Positions 32,634 to 42,590 of a stretch of 64,000 nt of DNA are shown piece by piece. How positions within the stretch are numbered: position 1 is the stretch's first letter; each line of letters begins with the position of its first letter. The translations under genes were made by a program, and so were the position numbers. The notes under the pieces were generated by a model. It worked only from the letters and a program-made list of their open reading frames with translations, was not told where the DNA came from and searched no databases. This DNA comes from Paludisphaera mucosa (GTDB lineage: Bacteria; Planctomycetota; Planctomycetia; Isosphaerales; Isosphaeraceae): NCBI RefSeq assembly GCF_029589435.1, contig NZ_JARRAG010000002.1:496001-560000 (forward strand). Reading direction: 5' to 3'.

Positions 32634-33716
32634 TCAGCGGGCCGCCTTGATCCAGTCCTCGTCGAAGATCGCCCGGTTGACGACCGACCGGCGCTCCGAC
32701 GTGTAGACGAGGTGGATGGAGCCGTCCTTGGCCTGCAAGGCCATGGGGTAGCCGAAGTCGCCCTCGCCCTCGACGACGTTCCGGCGCACGGGCCACGAGC
32801 GGTCCAGGTCGGGCGAGAGGGCGACGGTCAGCGGCGTGCGCCGGCTCATGCTGTCGTTGAAGAACAGGAGCAGGTTCCCCTTGCGGGTCCTGAGCAGGTC
32901 GACGGCCGCGTTGGGGTTCGGGAAGGCCGAGTCGCGGCCCTCGGACCAGGTCCGGCCGCCGTCGCGGGACTCGGAACGGACGACATACCCGACGGTGTCG
33001 GGCTTGTAGTCGCCCGCGCGCCGGCAATAGGCGACGACGTTCCCCGGCGACAGTTCCTCGGGGGCGGGCTGCAGGTTCCCCTTGGGCGAGATGATCCGGC
33101 CCGTCGGCGTCCAGGCCTTCGTCCTGGGGTCGTAGCGCAGGAAGAACGAGTACGTGTCCGCGCCGGTGAACTCGGTGTCGGCGCCGGTCTCGTGGTAGAG
33201 CGGCAGCAGATACTCGCCGCTGCTCAGGACGATCGGCCGGTTGCGGACGAGGGTCCCCTCTTCCAGCACCAGGAGCGAGGAGTCCGACCAGGTCTCGGCG
33301 GTGTCGGACGAGACCTTGGCCGCGACCCGCGAGTTCGACCAGGTGTCGCCGAAGCGGACGACGTAGAAGAGCCAGACCAGGCCGTCTGGGGCCTCCCAGA
33401 CGACGGCGTTGCCGACCGAATGGAAGGGGTCGTGCGCGATCCGCTTCGGGGCCGTCCAGGCGGTCTCGCCCTTCTTGAGCCGCGAGCCGAAGACGCCGGT
33501 GTCGGTGGCGTACTCGCCCTCGCCGCCGTAATACACGAGGTAGAAGTCGCCGTTCGACAGCTCGGTGAGCCCGGCGGGGTGCTTGTACGGGCCCGTCTTG
33601 ACCTCGGGCCCGAAAATCCGCTCGATGCGCAGGTCGCCCGCGCGGGCCCCGGCCCCGCCGAACAGCCCCGCCAGCGCCGCGCCGAGGAGCAGATGGATCG
33701 TCGTCGATCGCCGCAT
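32634..33716 (-). CDS. Secreted sialidase-like (BNR/Asp-box) protein
   Basis: A 360-residue protein with a signal peptide ending near ARAG (residue 27). The six-bladed sialidase-type propeller is indicated by the Asp-box SRDGGRTW and a degenerate SPDLDRSW, and by RNRPIVLSSGEYLLPLYHET, similar to exo-alpha-sialidase family proteins. The arginine triad cannot be assigned by eye, so the substrate is open; many planctomycete members are of unknown specificity. It is divergent from the six-hairpin glycosidase-like gene, which fits a shared glycan-degrading role. Confidence 0.82.
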   Translation of the reverse strand: MRRSTTIHLLLGAALAGLFGGAGARAGDLRIERIFGPEVKTGPYKHPAGLTELSNGDFYLVYYGGEGEYATDTGVFGSRLKKGETAWTAPKRIAHDPFHSVGNAVVWEAPDGLVWLFYVVRFGDTWSNSRVAAKVSSDTAETWSDSSLLVLEEGTLVRNRPIVLSSGEYLLPLYHETGADTEFTGADTYSFFLRYDPRTKAWTPTGRIISPKGNLQPAPEELSPGNVVAYCRRAGDYKPDTVGYVVRSESRDGGRTWSEGRDSAFPNPNAAVDLLRTRKGNLLLFFNDSMSRRTPLTVALSPDLDRSWPVRRNVVEGEGDFGYPMALQAKDGSIHLVYTSERRSVVNRAIFDEDWIKAAR

Positions 33717-33884
33717 GAGTCCCGCCTTTTCCGATGTCGTCTCCGCGTCCCGAACGGCCGAGCCTCATCGTGGCAGCGCGGGAGGCGGGACGCAAGCGCG
33801 AGGCCGCCGCGCCCTGGAATCGGCCGGGGGAGGCGTGATATACCGAAGTCCCACGAACGACCTCACCCACCCCGGGACGCCCCC

Positions 33885-36068
33885 ATGAGCCGCCGAACCC
33901 TCCTCGCACTCGCCCTCGCCTTGCTCGCGGGCCCGGCCGCCTCCGCGGCCGGCGGCGAGCCCCCCGCCCCCGCCGACGACTTCCCGCGGTTCGTCGTCCC
34001 CGGCGAGGACGCCGCCATGGCGCGGATGCAGGAGCTGTTCCGGCTGCACCACGGCCGGGCGGCCACCGACTGCACCCTCTGGGACGCCTGGCTGCCGCAC
34101 GCGACGCTCTGGCCGGCCGTCGGGTCGCCCCCCTCGTCGCGGGCGGCGCGCGACTATTACCGCAACGCCTTCCTGACCCGGCGGATCGACGACGAGGGCT
34201 ACGTCGCGATGCAGCAGCACCGCGGCCTGGCGCACAGCGACGGCTGGCCTTTCCCCACGATTCAGCAGGCCGGCGGCGTCGGCTGGTACTTCTCGACGGC
34301 CGGCGAGACCTACCTGATGGAGTACTTCCCGACGAAGGCCCTGGCGAACGCCGACGGCTGGGAGATCCGCGGCGCGGTCGTCGAGGGGATCGACCCCGAG
34401 CGCGGGCTCAAACTCCGGATCACCGAGGACGCCGCCTCGATCGCCACGCCCGCGTTCGCCTGCAAGACGCTCGTCGCCCCCTACGTCCGCCTGGAATGGG
34501 GCGCAGAAGGCCTCAAGGCCGACGCCCGGCCGTCGCTCTCGTGGCTCGTCCAGGGCGAGGCCGACTGGAAGGCCGACCGCCGCATCGCGATGGCCGCCCC
34601 CCCGGCCACGGGCGCCCAGGCCTTCGCGAACGTGCCGCTCTACCGCCAGCCGGGCTACCTGGACGCGGCCGCCCTGACCCGCGTCCGGTTCCAGCTCGAC
34701 GCGGCGAAGGGGGCGACCGTGACCCTCAAGTCGATCATCTCGGCGATCGACACCCGGCATCCGATCACCAACATCAACTTCGTCCGCGGGACGTCCGAGT
34801 ACTTCGACTGGACGACCGACCTGCCCTTCCTGAGGGCGATCGTCGGCCGGATGCGCGGGTCGCTGCGGTACGCGCTCCGGGAGTTCGGCGTCGAGGAGCA
34901 CCACCTGGTCCGCGTCCCCTGGGCCGGCCACGACGGCCGGACGGGGCTGGCGTTCGGGCCCGGCGGCGAGAAGACGCTGCTGCACGGCACGGGGGTCGGC
35001 AACAACTACTGGGACCTGCTCCCCTTCGGCGGCGACGACGGCCTGGCCACCATCTACCTGTACGACGCCCTCCGCCTCTTCGCCGACGTCGAGGCCGCGA
35101 TCGCCGCCCATCCCGAGTGGGCGATCCCGGCCGACGGCGGACCCTTCCCGCCCGAGGCCCTGCGGACGCTCGCCGCGGCGGTGAAGGCGAAGTTCGGCGC
35201 GACCTTCTGGGAGGCCGCGACGGGCCGGTTCGCCGGCTGGCGAGACCGCGACGGCAAGGCGTACGACTACGGCTTCGTGTTCGTGAACACCGAGGCCGTC
35301 GCCTACGGCCTGGCGACCGACGAGCAGGCCCGCGCGGTCTTCGACTGGCTCGACGGCCGCCGCGTCGTCGCCGGCGACACGTCGCAGGGCGAGGATATCT
35401 ACCATTGGCGGTTCGGCCCCCGATCGACGACCCGCCGCAACGTCGAGACGTACACCTGGGTCTGGTCGAACCCCGAGGGAATCCCCTGGGGCGGGCAGGT
35501 CCAGGACGGCGGCGCGGTCCTCGGCTTCTCGTACTTCGACGTCATGGGCAGGCTCCGCACGCTGGGCCCCGACGACGCCTGGAAGCGGCTGCGGACGATC
35601 CTCGACTGGTTCGGAGAGGTCCAGTCCGAAGGGGGCTATCGCGCCTACTACGCCAAGCCCGGCCGGGGGACGCTCCAGGGGGGCGGGCCGGCGGGGGGCC
35701 TCGGCCTCGACCAGGAATTCATGGAGAGCGTGCTCGTGCCCCAGGTCATGCTCTACGGCTTCCTCGGCGTCGAGCCCAGGCCCGGCGGGCTGAAGATCGA
35801 CCCCAGGCTGCCGTCGACCTGGCCATCGCTGACCATCACCCGCGTCCAGGCCCAGGGCCACGTCCTCGACCTCGCCGCCGAGCCCGACGTCGTCCGCCTC
35901 ACCGCCCGCGTCGTCGACGGCTCCGAGTTCTCGGTCTGGCTCCCCGAAGGCCGTTGGGAAGTGACCTCCGAAGGAGCCGCGCCCCGCGCTTTCACCTCGA
36001 AAGGCGAGCCGCAGAAGCTCAAGTTCGGCGAAGGTGCGACCTACCAGTTCCGCCGCCTGAAGGACTGA
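33885..36068 (+). CDS. Secreted six-hairpin (alpha/alpha)6 glycosidase-like protein
   Basis: A 727-residue protein. The signal peptide is about 1-22. An N-terminal domain leads into a helical barrel: FDWTTDLPFLRA, WAGHDGRTGL, GTGVGNNYWDLLPFGGDDG and the later GLGLDQEFMESVL are typical of glycoside hydrolases with an (alpha/alpha)6 toroid such as GH65, GH78 or GH63. A C-terminal beta-sandwich resembles GH65/GH78 tails. The exact family is not certain. The ATG at 33885 fits the signal peptide; open frame further upstream lies antisense to the sialidase gene. The EEP gene starts 15 nt after its stop. Confidence 0.82.
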   Translation: MSRRTLLALALALLAGPAASAAGGEPPAPADDFPRFVVPGEDAAMARMQELFRLHHGRAATDCTLWDAWLPHATLWPAVGSPPSSRAARDYYRNAFLTRRIDDEGYVAMQQHRGLAHSDGWPFPTIQQAGGVGWYFSTAGETYLMEYFPTKALANADGWEIRGAVVEGIDPERGLKLRITEDAASIATPAFACKTLVAPYVRLEWGAEGLKADARPSLSWLVQGEADWKADRRIAMAAPPATGAQAFANVPLYRQPGYLDAAALTRVRFQLDAAKGATVTLKSIISAIDTRHPITNINFVRGTSEYFDWTTDLPFLRAIVGRMRGSLRYALREFGVEEHHLVRVPWAGHDGRTGLAFGPGGEKTLLHGTGVGNNYWDLLPFGGDDGLATIYLYDALRLFADVEAAIAAHPEWAIPADGGPFPPEALRTLAAAVKAKFGATFWEAATGRFAGWRDRDGKAYDYGFVFVNTEAVAYGLATDEQARAVFDWLDGRRVVAGDTSQGEDIYHWRFGPRSTTRRNVETYTWVWSNPEGIPWGGQVQDGGAVLGFSYFDVMGRLRTLGPDDAWKRLRTILDWFGEVQSEGGYRAYYAKPGRGTLQGGGPAGGLGLDQEFMESVLVPQVMLYGFLGVEPRPGGLKIDPRLPSTWPSLTITRVQAQGHVLDLAAEPDVVRLTARVVDGSEFSVWLPEGRWEVTSEGAAPRAFTSKGEPQKLKFGEGATYQFRRLKD

Positions 36069-36083
36069 CGAGGGACGAAGACG

Positions 36084-36986
36084 ATGCGCAGACTCCGCCT
36101 CCTGCCCCCGATCCTCGCGGCCTTGCTCGCGGCCCCCTCGTCGGCCCGCGGCGAGGACGGCGCGCGCGTGGTCCGCGTCCTGACCTGGAACATCTGGCGC
36201 GGCGGCGAGCGGGCCATGGACGAGGCGGCGGCCGAGGCGAAGCTCGCCAAGCAGAAGCGCGTGGCGGACGTCATCCGGGCGAGCGGGGCCGACGTGGTGG
36301 CAATGGTCGAGACCTACGGCAGCGGCGAGGCGATCGCCCGCGAGCTGGGGTTCCACTTCCGGCCCCGGGGGACGAACGTCTCGCTCCTCAGCCGCTGGCC
36401 GATCGGCCGCGACCTCTCGGTGTATAAGCCGTTCCACTGCGTCGGCGCGATGATCGAGCCCCCGGGCGGGCCGCCGATCGCCGTCTACTCGGTCTGGATC
36501 CACTACGTCGACGACGTCTGGACCGATCCGAAATCGCGCGACGGCCGCTCGGCCGAGAAGCTCGTCGCCGACGACGGCGCGAGCCGGGTCGTCGAGGTCC
36601 GCGCGATCCTCGACGGGGTCGCCGAGAAGACGGCCGAAGCGCCGGGCGTCGCGACGATCGTGGCCGGCGACTTCAACAGCAACTCGCACCTGGACTACGC
36701 CGAGACTGCGCGCGACCAGTACGGGATGGTCGTCCCCTGGCCGGTGACGAAGGCGGTCGCCGACGCGGGGTTCCGGGACGCCTACCGCGTCTGCAACCCG
36801 GCGGTCGATCGCGCGAAGGATCGCACCTGGTCGCCCCGGTTCCCGGAGCAGATCCAGGATCGGATCGACTTCGTGTTCTGGAAGGGGGACGCGATCTTCC
36901 CCCTCTCGGCCAGGCGGATCGACCAGTCGGAGGGGGCCTGGCCCTCGGACCACGCGGCCGTCCTGGTCGAGTTCGAACGCCGCTGA
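36084..36986 (+). CDS. Secreted endonuclease/exonuclease/phosphatase (EEP) family hydrolase
   Basis: A 300-residue protein with a signal peptide (about 1-24). EEP active-site motifs are all present: LTWNIW, the metal Glu in MVETYG, GDFNSNSH, DRIDFVF and the final SDHAAV catalytic His. The family includes nucleases, sphingomyelinases and inositol phosphatases, and export makes a phosphodiesterase on external substrates likely. Close spacing puts it in one operon with the glycosidase-like gene. Confidence 0.9.
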   Translation: MRRLRLLPPILAALLAAPSSARGEDGARVVRVLTWNIWRGGERAMDEAAAEAKLAKQKRVADVIRASGADVVAMVETYGSGEAIARELGFHFRPRGTNVSLLSRWPIGRDLSVYKPFHCVGAMIEPPGGPPIAVYSVWIHYVDDVWTDPKSRDGRSAEKLVADDGASRVVEVRAILDGVAEKTAEAPGVATIVAGDFNSNSHLDYAETARDQYGMVVPWPVTKAVADAGFRDAYRVCNPAVDRAKDRTWSPRFPEQIQDRIDFVFWKGDAIFPLSARRIDQSEGAWPSDHAAVLVEFERR

Positions 36987-37101
36987 AGCGGGGCCGGGGC
37001 CGGGCGGTCGGGGCTTGCCGGCGACGGCCGACGATTGCGACGATGGACCCCACGCCAGACGCTTCGACGACGAACGGAGGCCCTGCAGGGGGTTGCACCG
37101 C

Positions 37102-38049
37102 ATGTCCGAGACCTCGACCGATCCCGAGCCCCAGAAGGACGACGAGCACGCGGCGGCCGAATGGCTGTTCCAGGACGACCCGGGGACGGCCAAGGGCCCG
37201 CAGCCGACCGTCGTGGCCCCGGGGGGCGAGAGCTTCGACCTGGCGGACTCGGACACCCCCGTGCCCGCGCCCCGCGGCGTCGCGCCGCCCCCGTCTTCGG
37301 AGTGGGAGATGGCCGCCGAGTCCGCCTACGCCGCCAAGGCCGAGGCGCGCGCGAAGCCGGCGGGGAAGCCCGAGCCGGCCGGCCGCGAACGCCCTGCGGC
37401 GCGGCGGCTCGACGCCGCGCCGGCCGTCGACCACGCGTGGTCGCGGGGCGCGGAGTGGGGGCCGACGATCGTCGCGATGATCGCCTGGGCGGCCGCCGCC
37501 TGGTTCGCGATCTACGTCTGCATCGCCTCGGAGATGTACGCCGCGGCGCTCGCGGCCTTCGCGATCGGCACGGTCGTCGGCCTGGCCCTCTTCTACCCGA
37601 TCATCATCACCCTGGAACGACCGATCCGGATGACCCCCGAGCAGGCGCTCCGGGACTACTTCTACGCCCTGTCGCACCACTTCCCGCACTACAAGCGGAT
37701 GTGGCTCTTGCTCAGCAACGCGGGCCGGACGACGTCCAAGTTCGCCTCGTACGAGGGCTTCAAGCGGTACTGGAAGGCGAAGCTCAAGCAGCTCCGCGTC
37801 GGCCGCGTCAAGGGCTCGGCCCCGCTGGTGTTCGTCCCGGCCGAGTTCAAGTCCGAGAAGAGCGGGGGCAAGGCGACGATCGACGCGACCTGGACGATCC
37901 GGGTCTTCGTCCGCGGCCGCCGCGAGCAGGGCCCGATCTGGTCGTTCCCCATGGAGGGGACCTTCGCCAAGGGCCCCGACAACATGTGGTACCTCGACGA
38001 GGGGACCCTGGCCGAACGCGCCGCCAGGCCGGCCGTCGACGCCGGCTGA
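37102..38049 (+). CDS. Two-TM membrane protein with a C-terminal soluble domain
   Basis: A 315-residue protein. The first 110 residues are disordered and rich in Pro, Ala and Glu; two membrane segments lie at about 121-141 and 146-170; the remaining 145 residues are basic and soluble (YKRMWLLLSNAGRTTSKFASYEGFKRYWKAKLKQL). I do not recognise the family. CAGGGGG upstream supports the ATG. It converges on the TIGR03067-type gene with 22 nt between stops. Confidence 0.72.
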   Translation: MSETSTDPEPQKDDEHAAAEWLFQDDPGTAKGPQPTVVAPGGESFDLADSDTPVPAPRGVAPPPSSEWEMAAESAYAAKAEARAKPAGKPEPAGRERPAARRLDAAPAVDHAWSRGAEWGPTIVAMIAWAAAAWFAIYVCIASEMYAAALAAFAIGTVVGLALFYPIIITLERPIRMTPEQALRDYFYALSHHFPHYKRMWLLLSNAGRTTSKFASYEGFKRYWKAKLKQLRVGRVKGSAPLVFVPAEFKSEKSGGKATIDATWTIRVFVRGRREQGPIWSFPMEGTFAKGPDNMWYLDEGTLAERAARPAVDAG

Positions 38050-38071
38050 GCCCCCGCGCCGAGGCGTCGGA

Positions 38072-39418
38072 TCAGAGCTTCCGGTAGGTCTTGAGCGCCC
38101 CGCCGCCGCCGCCCATGACCATCGACGTCGGGCTGATCGACTGGAGCCGGTTGACGTACGAGTATCCGAGCATGTTCGGGTCGTTCGTGCCCGAGACCCG
38201 GCCCGAGAAGACGCCGTCGGCGTAGGTCCAGGCGCCGCCGTACGAGATGACCGACGGCGAGAACAGCCGGGGCCGCGAGAGCGTGCGGGTCGACGAGAAC
38301 GTGCCGTCGGGGCGGAGGACGGTCACCAGGGTCCCGCGCGAGTCGGTGATCGACCACGAGCCGGCGAGCATCTCGCGGATCTGCTCCTCGCGCATCGCCT
38401 TCAGCTCCGCCGGCGTGGGCGTCGGGGCCGCGGGGGTCGCGGCGATCGGGGCCGGGGCGGCGACGCGTTCGGGCTTCACGGTCCTCATGGTGTAGAGGAT
38501 GTGCCCCGAGCCCGTCGGGGCCTCGAACGTGGCGGGGCGCCCCATGTCCTCCGTCTTCGCGACGCAGACCAGGAGCTTGTCGTCGTCGAAGGTGTAGATC
38601 CCCTTGAGGATCGAGTCGGTCTCGGTGACGAGGTCGATCTCCTTGGGGGTGGTCGCCGGGTCGAGCCGGTAGGCCCAGAGCCGCTTGGCGTCGTTGAGGG
38701 GCGAGACGACCGAGACGCCCCGCGAGCCGATCCGCACGCGGCCGTTCTCGGCGATCTTCTGGCGGATCAGCGACGCGCCCAGCGACTCGCCGTCGTCGCG
38801 GATCGAGACGATGTCCCACAGGCCCGCCATGATCCCGCGGTCGCGGGCGATCTCGGCCGGCGTGGCCCGGTTGCGGCCGGGCGCCGCCGGGGTCGCCGGG
38901 ACGGGGACCTCGTCCTTGACGTCGACGGTCTCTTCCAGCTCCGCCGCCGCGACGGTCGCCGCGGGCCCGGAGGCGTGGTCGAGCCGCAGGAGGATCCGCG
39001 ACGAGCCGACCTTCGACTCGAACTCGGTCGGCCGGACGGGGTCGCGGCCGTCGGTGAAGCAGACCCAGAGCTGCTCGCCCTCGATCTTGTAGATGCCCGG
39101 CATCGTCCGCTCGTCGGACGAGATCAGGTTGATCTCGCGCGGCTGCTTGCCCGGGTTGAGCGTGAAGCCGACCACCTGCTTCTCGCCGGTGTCGGGGATG
39201 ACGTGCGTGATCGTCCGCGAGGTGACGACGACCCGACCGTCCTTGACCATCCGCCGGCGGACCAGGTCCAGGCCGATCTCGTCGCCGTCGTCGGTCGCGG
39301 CGACGATCGTCCAGGCCCCGGCGAGCAGTTGGCGGGCCCTCCGCAACTCCGTCTCGGTCGGCCGATCGTCCTGGATCAGACCGGCCCCGGCGGCCGCCAG
39401 CAAGAGCGAAAGCAACAT
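38072..39418 (-). CDS. Secreted TIGR03067-type protein with duplicated domain
   Basis: A 448-residue exported protein. After the signal peptide (MLLSLLLAAAGAGLIQ) there are two copies of the planctomycete TIGR03067-type lipocalin-like domain, each beginning with L-x-G-x-W-x-I-V-x-(A/S)-x-x-D-D-G-(D/E) and ending in a GIYxxx(G/D)(D/E)xLxVC strand, then a shorter third beta domain. The function is unknown. I chose ATG 39418 (GAAGGGG seven bases upstream) over ATG 39454, which has no ribosome-binding site. Confidence 0.82.
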   Translation of the reverse strand: MLLSLLLAAAGAGLIQDDRPTETELRRARQLLAGAWTIVAATDDGDEIGLDLVRRRMVKDGRVVVTSRTITHVIPDTGEKQVVGFTLNPGKQPREINLISSDERTMPGIYKIEGEQLWVCFTDGRDPVRPTEFESKVGSSRILLRLDHASGPAATVAAAELEETVDVKDEVPVPATPAAPGRNRATPAEIARDRGIMAGLWDIVSIRDDGESLGASLIRQKIAENGRVRIGSRGVSVVSPLNDAKRLWAYRLDPATTPKEIDLVTETDSILKGIYTFDDDKLLVCVAKTEDMGRPATFEAPTGSGHILYTMRTVKPERVAAPAPIAATPAAPTPTPAELKAMREEQIREMLAGSWSITDSRGTLVTVLRPDGTFSSTRTLSRPRLFSPSVISYGGAWTYADGVFSGRVSGTNDPNMLGYSYVNRLQSISPTSMVMGGGGGALKTYRKL

Positions 39419-39524
39419 CGCAAGCCCCTTCGAGAATCCGTCCCGGCGTCCCATTCATCAAGGCGCAGCCATCGCGCCCATGCGTGCCTTATTCCAGAAC
39501 CCGGCCCGGCTGGCAAGGGCAAAC

Positions 39525-41207
39525 TCAGAGCCCGTCGCCGGCGCGCCACCACTTCCAGCGGAAGACGACGCAGGCGACGCCCGCGAAGATCAGGGCAAGG
39601 ATCGGGCCGACGAGCAGGAAGACGAGCCAGACCGGAGCGTCGGCGCCGCCGGGGAAGTCGGCGAGGGGGGGCGTGACGACGTCGATGCGGTCGCCGCCCC
39701 AGCCGCCGGCCTGGTAGGCGTGCATGGGGACGCTGGCGGCGGCGGCGTACGGGCTCAGCACCGTCATGGCCGCGAGCCGGCCGGGGGAGAGCCGCAGGTC
39801 GCCGGCCACGCCCTGCAGGTACCAGCGGACGCCGATCGGCAGCACGAACAGGGCGAGCAGGGTCAGGTACGACAGGACCATCGCCGTCGCCGTCCGCCGC
39901 GCCAGGGCCGAGCACATCAGGCCGACCGCCGACGTCGTCAGGCAGGTCGCCGCGATGATCAGCAGGAAGACGATCAGGGTCCAGAACCGGTTCCGCAGCT
40001 CGGGGAGCAAGATATAGGCGAGGAGGATCTGCTCGGTCAGCAGGAACGTCAAAACGGTCGAGACCCGGAGCGCCGCCAGCAGCTTGGCGAGCACGATCCG
40101 GCTGGGGGTCAGCAGGGTCGTCAGCAGCAGCGCCAGCGTCTGCCGCTCGCGCTCCTGGGTGACGCTCCCCGCCGAGAAGACCGGGCCGACCAACAGGTTG
40201 AACGTCACGACGTACGCCACGTAGTACGACGCCAGGTCCGACCGCAGGAACAGCAGGCCGGCCATCAGCGGGATCGACAGCAGCATGCTCACCTGGATCA
40301 CCACCCGGAGCATCAGCGTCCCCTGGCTGAAGATCTCGCTGCGCAGCTCCTTGTCGAGGACCGGGTTGGTCCCGTCGGGCATGAGGTCGGTCCGCTTCGC
40401 CGGCGCGAACAGCTTGTCGGGGAACGCGTCGCGGTCGATGACGACGCCGATGGCGTACTTCATCTCCTCCTCCTCGTCGACGACGCCCCCGCCCTGCCCC
40501 CCCAGGTCGGTCGGCCGCAGCAGGCGGGCGTTGACGACGATCCCCACGACGGTCCAGATCATCAGACAGCACGGCGGCAGGACCGCCACCGACGCGAAGT
40601 CGCGCGTCGAGGGGTCGTCGGCGCGGGTCAGGGCCACGCAGATCGCCGCCAGCGGCAGGACCACGAGATAGCTGACCACCAGCGCCGAGCTGGTCCGGTT
40701 GAAGCCGCTGGAGCAGGCGATGCTCAGCAACCCGAACGTCCCCGCCGCCAGGATCAGGACGATGTAGCTCCGCGCGATCTCCGACAGCAGCAGGCCCCCC
40801 AGCAGGTAGCAGAGGATCATCAGCGGCAGGCTGGAGACGATCAGGATCACCAGGTAGGTGAGCGAGCTGAGCAGCTTGCCGATCAGGATCGTGTGCGGCT
40901 TGAGCGGGCTGACCAGGAGCATCTCGTACGTCTTCCGCTCCTTCTCGCCGGTGATGCTCCCGGCCGCGAAGGTGGGCGCCAGCAGGGCGACCAGGCAGAA
41001 CTGGCCCAGGAAGAAGATGTCGTACAGCCGCTTCGCCACCCCCGGCCCGACCATCCGCGCCCCGTCGTCGCCCCCCGCCGGCCAGTAGAAATAGACCAGC
41101 GCCCCCAGCGCCGCGACGTAGGCGAACTGGAGCACGAACGATCGCGGCGACCGCAGCGTCGTCATCAGCTCGCGGTTGAGGACGGGGTTCTCGCGCATCC
41201 ACATCAT
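39525..41207 (-). CDS. ABC-2 type permease with two fused homologous halves
   Basis: A 560-residue membrane protein. Two halves repeat the same plan: E/T-NPVL-x-x-EL at residues 6-12 and 280-286, and GSITGEKERKTYEMLLVSPL (83-102) against GSVTQERERQTLALLLTTLL (347-366). Each is followed by several hydrophobic segments. So this is a tandem fusion of two ABC-2 permease modules, which normally work as separate subunits. An ATP-binding partner is not next to it in this window. The start is uncertain: ATG 41207 gives the usual MxxENPVL; ATG 41252 is possible. Confidence 0.85.
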   Translation of the reverse strand: MMWMRENPVLNRELMTTLRSPRSFVLQFAYVAALGALVYFYWPAGGDDGARMVGPGVAKRLYDIFFLGQFCLVALLAPTFAAGSITGEKERKTYEMLLVSPLKPHTILIGKLLSSLTYLVILIVSSLPLMILCYLLGGLLLSEIARSYIVLILAAGTFGLLSIACSSGFNRTSSALVVSYLVVLPLAAICVALTRADDPSTRDFASVAVLPPCCLMIWTVVGIVVNARLLRPTDLGGQGGGVVDEEEEMKYAIGVVIDRDAFPDKLFAPAKRTDLMPDGTNPVLDKELRSEIFSQGTLMLRVVIQVSMLLSIPLMAGLLFLRSDLASYYVAYVVTFNLLVGPVFSAGSVTQERERQTLALLLTTLLTPSRIVLAKLLAALRVSTVLTFLLTEQILLAYILLPELRNRFWTLIVFLLIIAATCLTTSAVGLMCSALARRTATAMVLSYLTLLALFVLPIGVRWYLQGVAGDLRLSPGRLAAMTVLSPYAAAASVPMHAYQAGGWGGDRIDVVTPPLADFPGGADAPVWLVFLLVGPILALIFAGVACVVFRWKWWRAGDGL

Positions 41208-41613
41208 GCCGGGGCTCGCCGCGAAGGGTGTAGGACGGACGTCGGACCGCATCCAGGTTAACGTCCGCCCCGGCCCCTGACGAGTCACCCGGCCTTCATT
41301 TCGGCCACTTCGCGAAGGGTGCCGATCGCCTTCCGAGGTCTAGGGGGAGCGACGCTCCGCCCCCCCGTTGGGAGCCGAGATCGGACGTGCGCCGTGCGAG
41401 CCGGGAGGCCCCTTGAAGGACGTGCCCCGCCGAGAAAGCGGGCTCCCGTCTCAATAAATACGGAGACATCGATTAGGCTCAAGGCCCCAACGGACGGTTC
41501 CCCTCTCGAGATGCCAGGGATCGCGTCCAGGCGGGGCTTCGGACGCCCTGCGATCCTGGGTCCGCTTCCGCAGCCGTCATCGGACGCCCCTCGACACGAA
41601 CACCGAGGTCCCC
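41208..41613. other. Intergenic region between divergent genes
   Basis: No gene is seen. It contains a small inverted repeat GTCTC-aataaatacg-GAGAC at 41448-41467 in a locally A/T-richer patch, possibly regulatory for the DUF1559 gene. No convincing promoter was found. Confidence 0.35.
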
Positions 41614-42567
41614 ATGATCGCCGACGACGCCAACCGAGTGAACCATCGTGGCCTCACCCTGATCGAACTTGCGGTCGTCGTCGGCGTCGTGGCGGTCCTC
41701 GCGGCGCTGATCCTGCAGGCCGTGACGGCCGCCCGGGAGGCGTCTCGGCGGGTCTCCTGCCTGAGCAACCTGAAGCAGATCGGGCTCGCCCTGAACGCCT
41801 ACGCGTCGATCGAGCGAAGCCTGCCGAACAGCGGCGGCGCCTTGAGCCCGCATGTGCTGCTCCTGCCCTACCTGGAGCAGTTGCAACTCTACAACGGCAT
41901 CAACCTGGTGGGCCCTGGCCCTGGCAAGCCCGGATCGGGCGCGGCCGCGGTCCTCTCTTGGGCCGCGAGCAACGCGACGGCCGAGCGGATCACGCTGACG
42001 GCCTACGTGTGCCCGTCGAACGCCTCGGATAGGAGGCGGGCCCGCCTGAGCTACCCCGGAAACGGCGGCGACGGCTATGGTCGGCCGGATTCCCAGGGGG
42101 TCTTCGCGTCCGGGGCGGTGCCGGCCCCCTCCCTCGCCGGCATCGCCGACGGCCTGAGCCAGACGATCGCGATCTCGGAATGGGTCGCCGGAGATGGGTC
42201 GATGGAGCGGAACCGCAACGTGTTCCGGGCGACTCGTTCCCCGGCCCCGCTGCTCGATTTCCTCGCGAGGTGCCGGGACGCGGACTACCGCACGCTCCCC
42301 ATGGACCTCCCCGGCAAGGGGACCGACTGGACGAACGCCAGTCTCGGGTACGCCGCTTACAATCACCTGGCCCCCCCGAACGCCCTCTCCTGCACCAACG
42401 CGGGAATCGTCGCGTGGTCGGCTCTTACGGCGGGCAGCCTGCACGCCGGCGGGGCGCACACGCTCTTCGTCGACGGCCATGCGGCCTTCGCGAAAGAGTC
42501 CGTCTCGGAGAGCGTCTGGCGAGCCCTGGGGAGCGCCGCGGGCGGAGAGCCCGCGACGCTCGACTGA
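41614..42567 (+). CDS. DUF1559 prepilin-like protein
   Basis: A 317-residue protein of the large planctomycete DUF1559 family. It has a type IV pilin-like N-terminus with HRGLTLIEL (the peptidase and methylation site) followed by a hydrophobic helix, AREASRRVSCLSNLKQIGLAL (the family hallmark), and a C-terminal HTLFVDGHAAF segment. Family members are probably processed by prepilin peptidase and form or decorate pseudopilus-like structures. It stands alone on the plus strand and converges on the GH51 gene with 23 nt between them. Confidence 0.92.
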   Translation: MIADDANRVNHRGLTLIELAVVVGVVAVLAALILQAVTAAREASRRVSCLSNLKQIGLALNAYASIERSLPNSGGALSPHVLLLPYLEQLQLYNGINLVGPGPGKPGSGAAAVLSWAASNATAERITLTAYVCPSNASDRRRARLSYPGNGGDGYGRPDSQGVFASGAVPAPSLAGIADGLSQTIAISEWVAGDGSMERNRNVFRATRSPAPLLDFLARCRDADYRTLPMDLPGKGTDWTNASLGYAAYNHLAPPNALSCTNAGIVAWSALTAGSLHAGGAHTLFVDGHAAFAKESVSESVWRALGSAAGGEPATLD

Positions 42568-42590
42568 GCCCTCTCGGGACGCGACGGCGC

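Noticed and set aside
33765-37256. Long antisense open frame across the glycosidase and EEP genes
   Set aside because: It spans two well-supported genes and an intergenic gap, has antisense composition and no motif.
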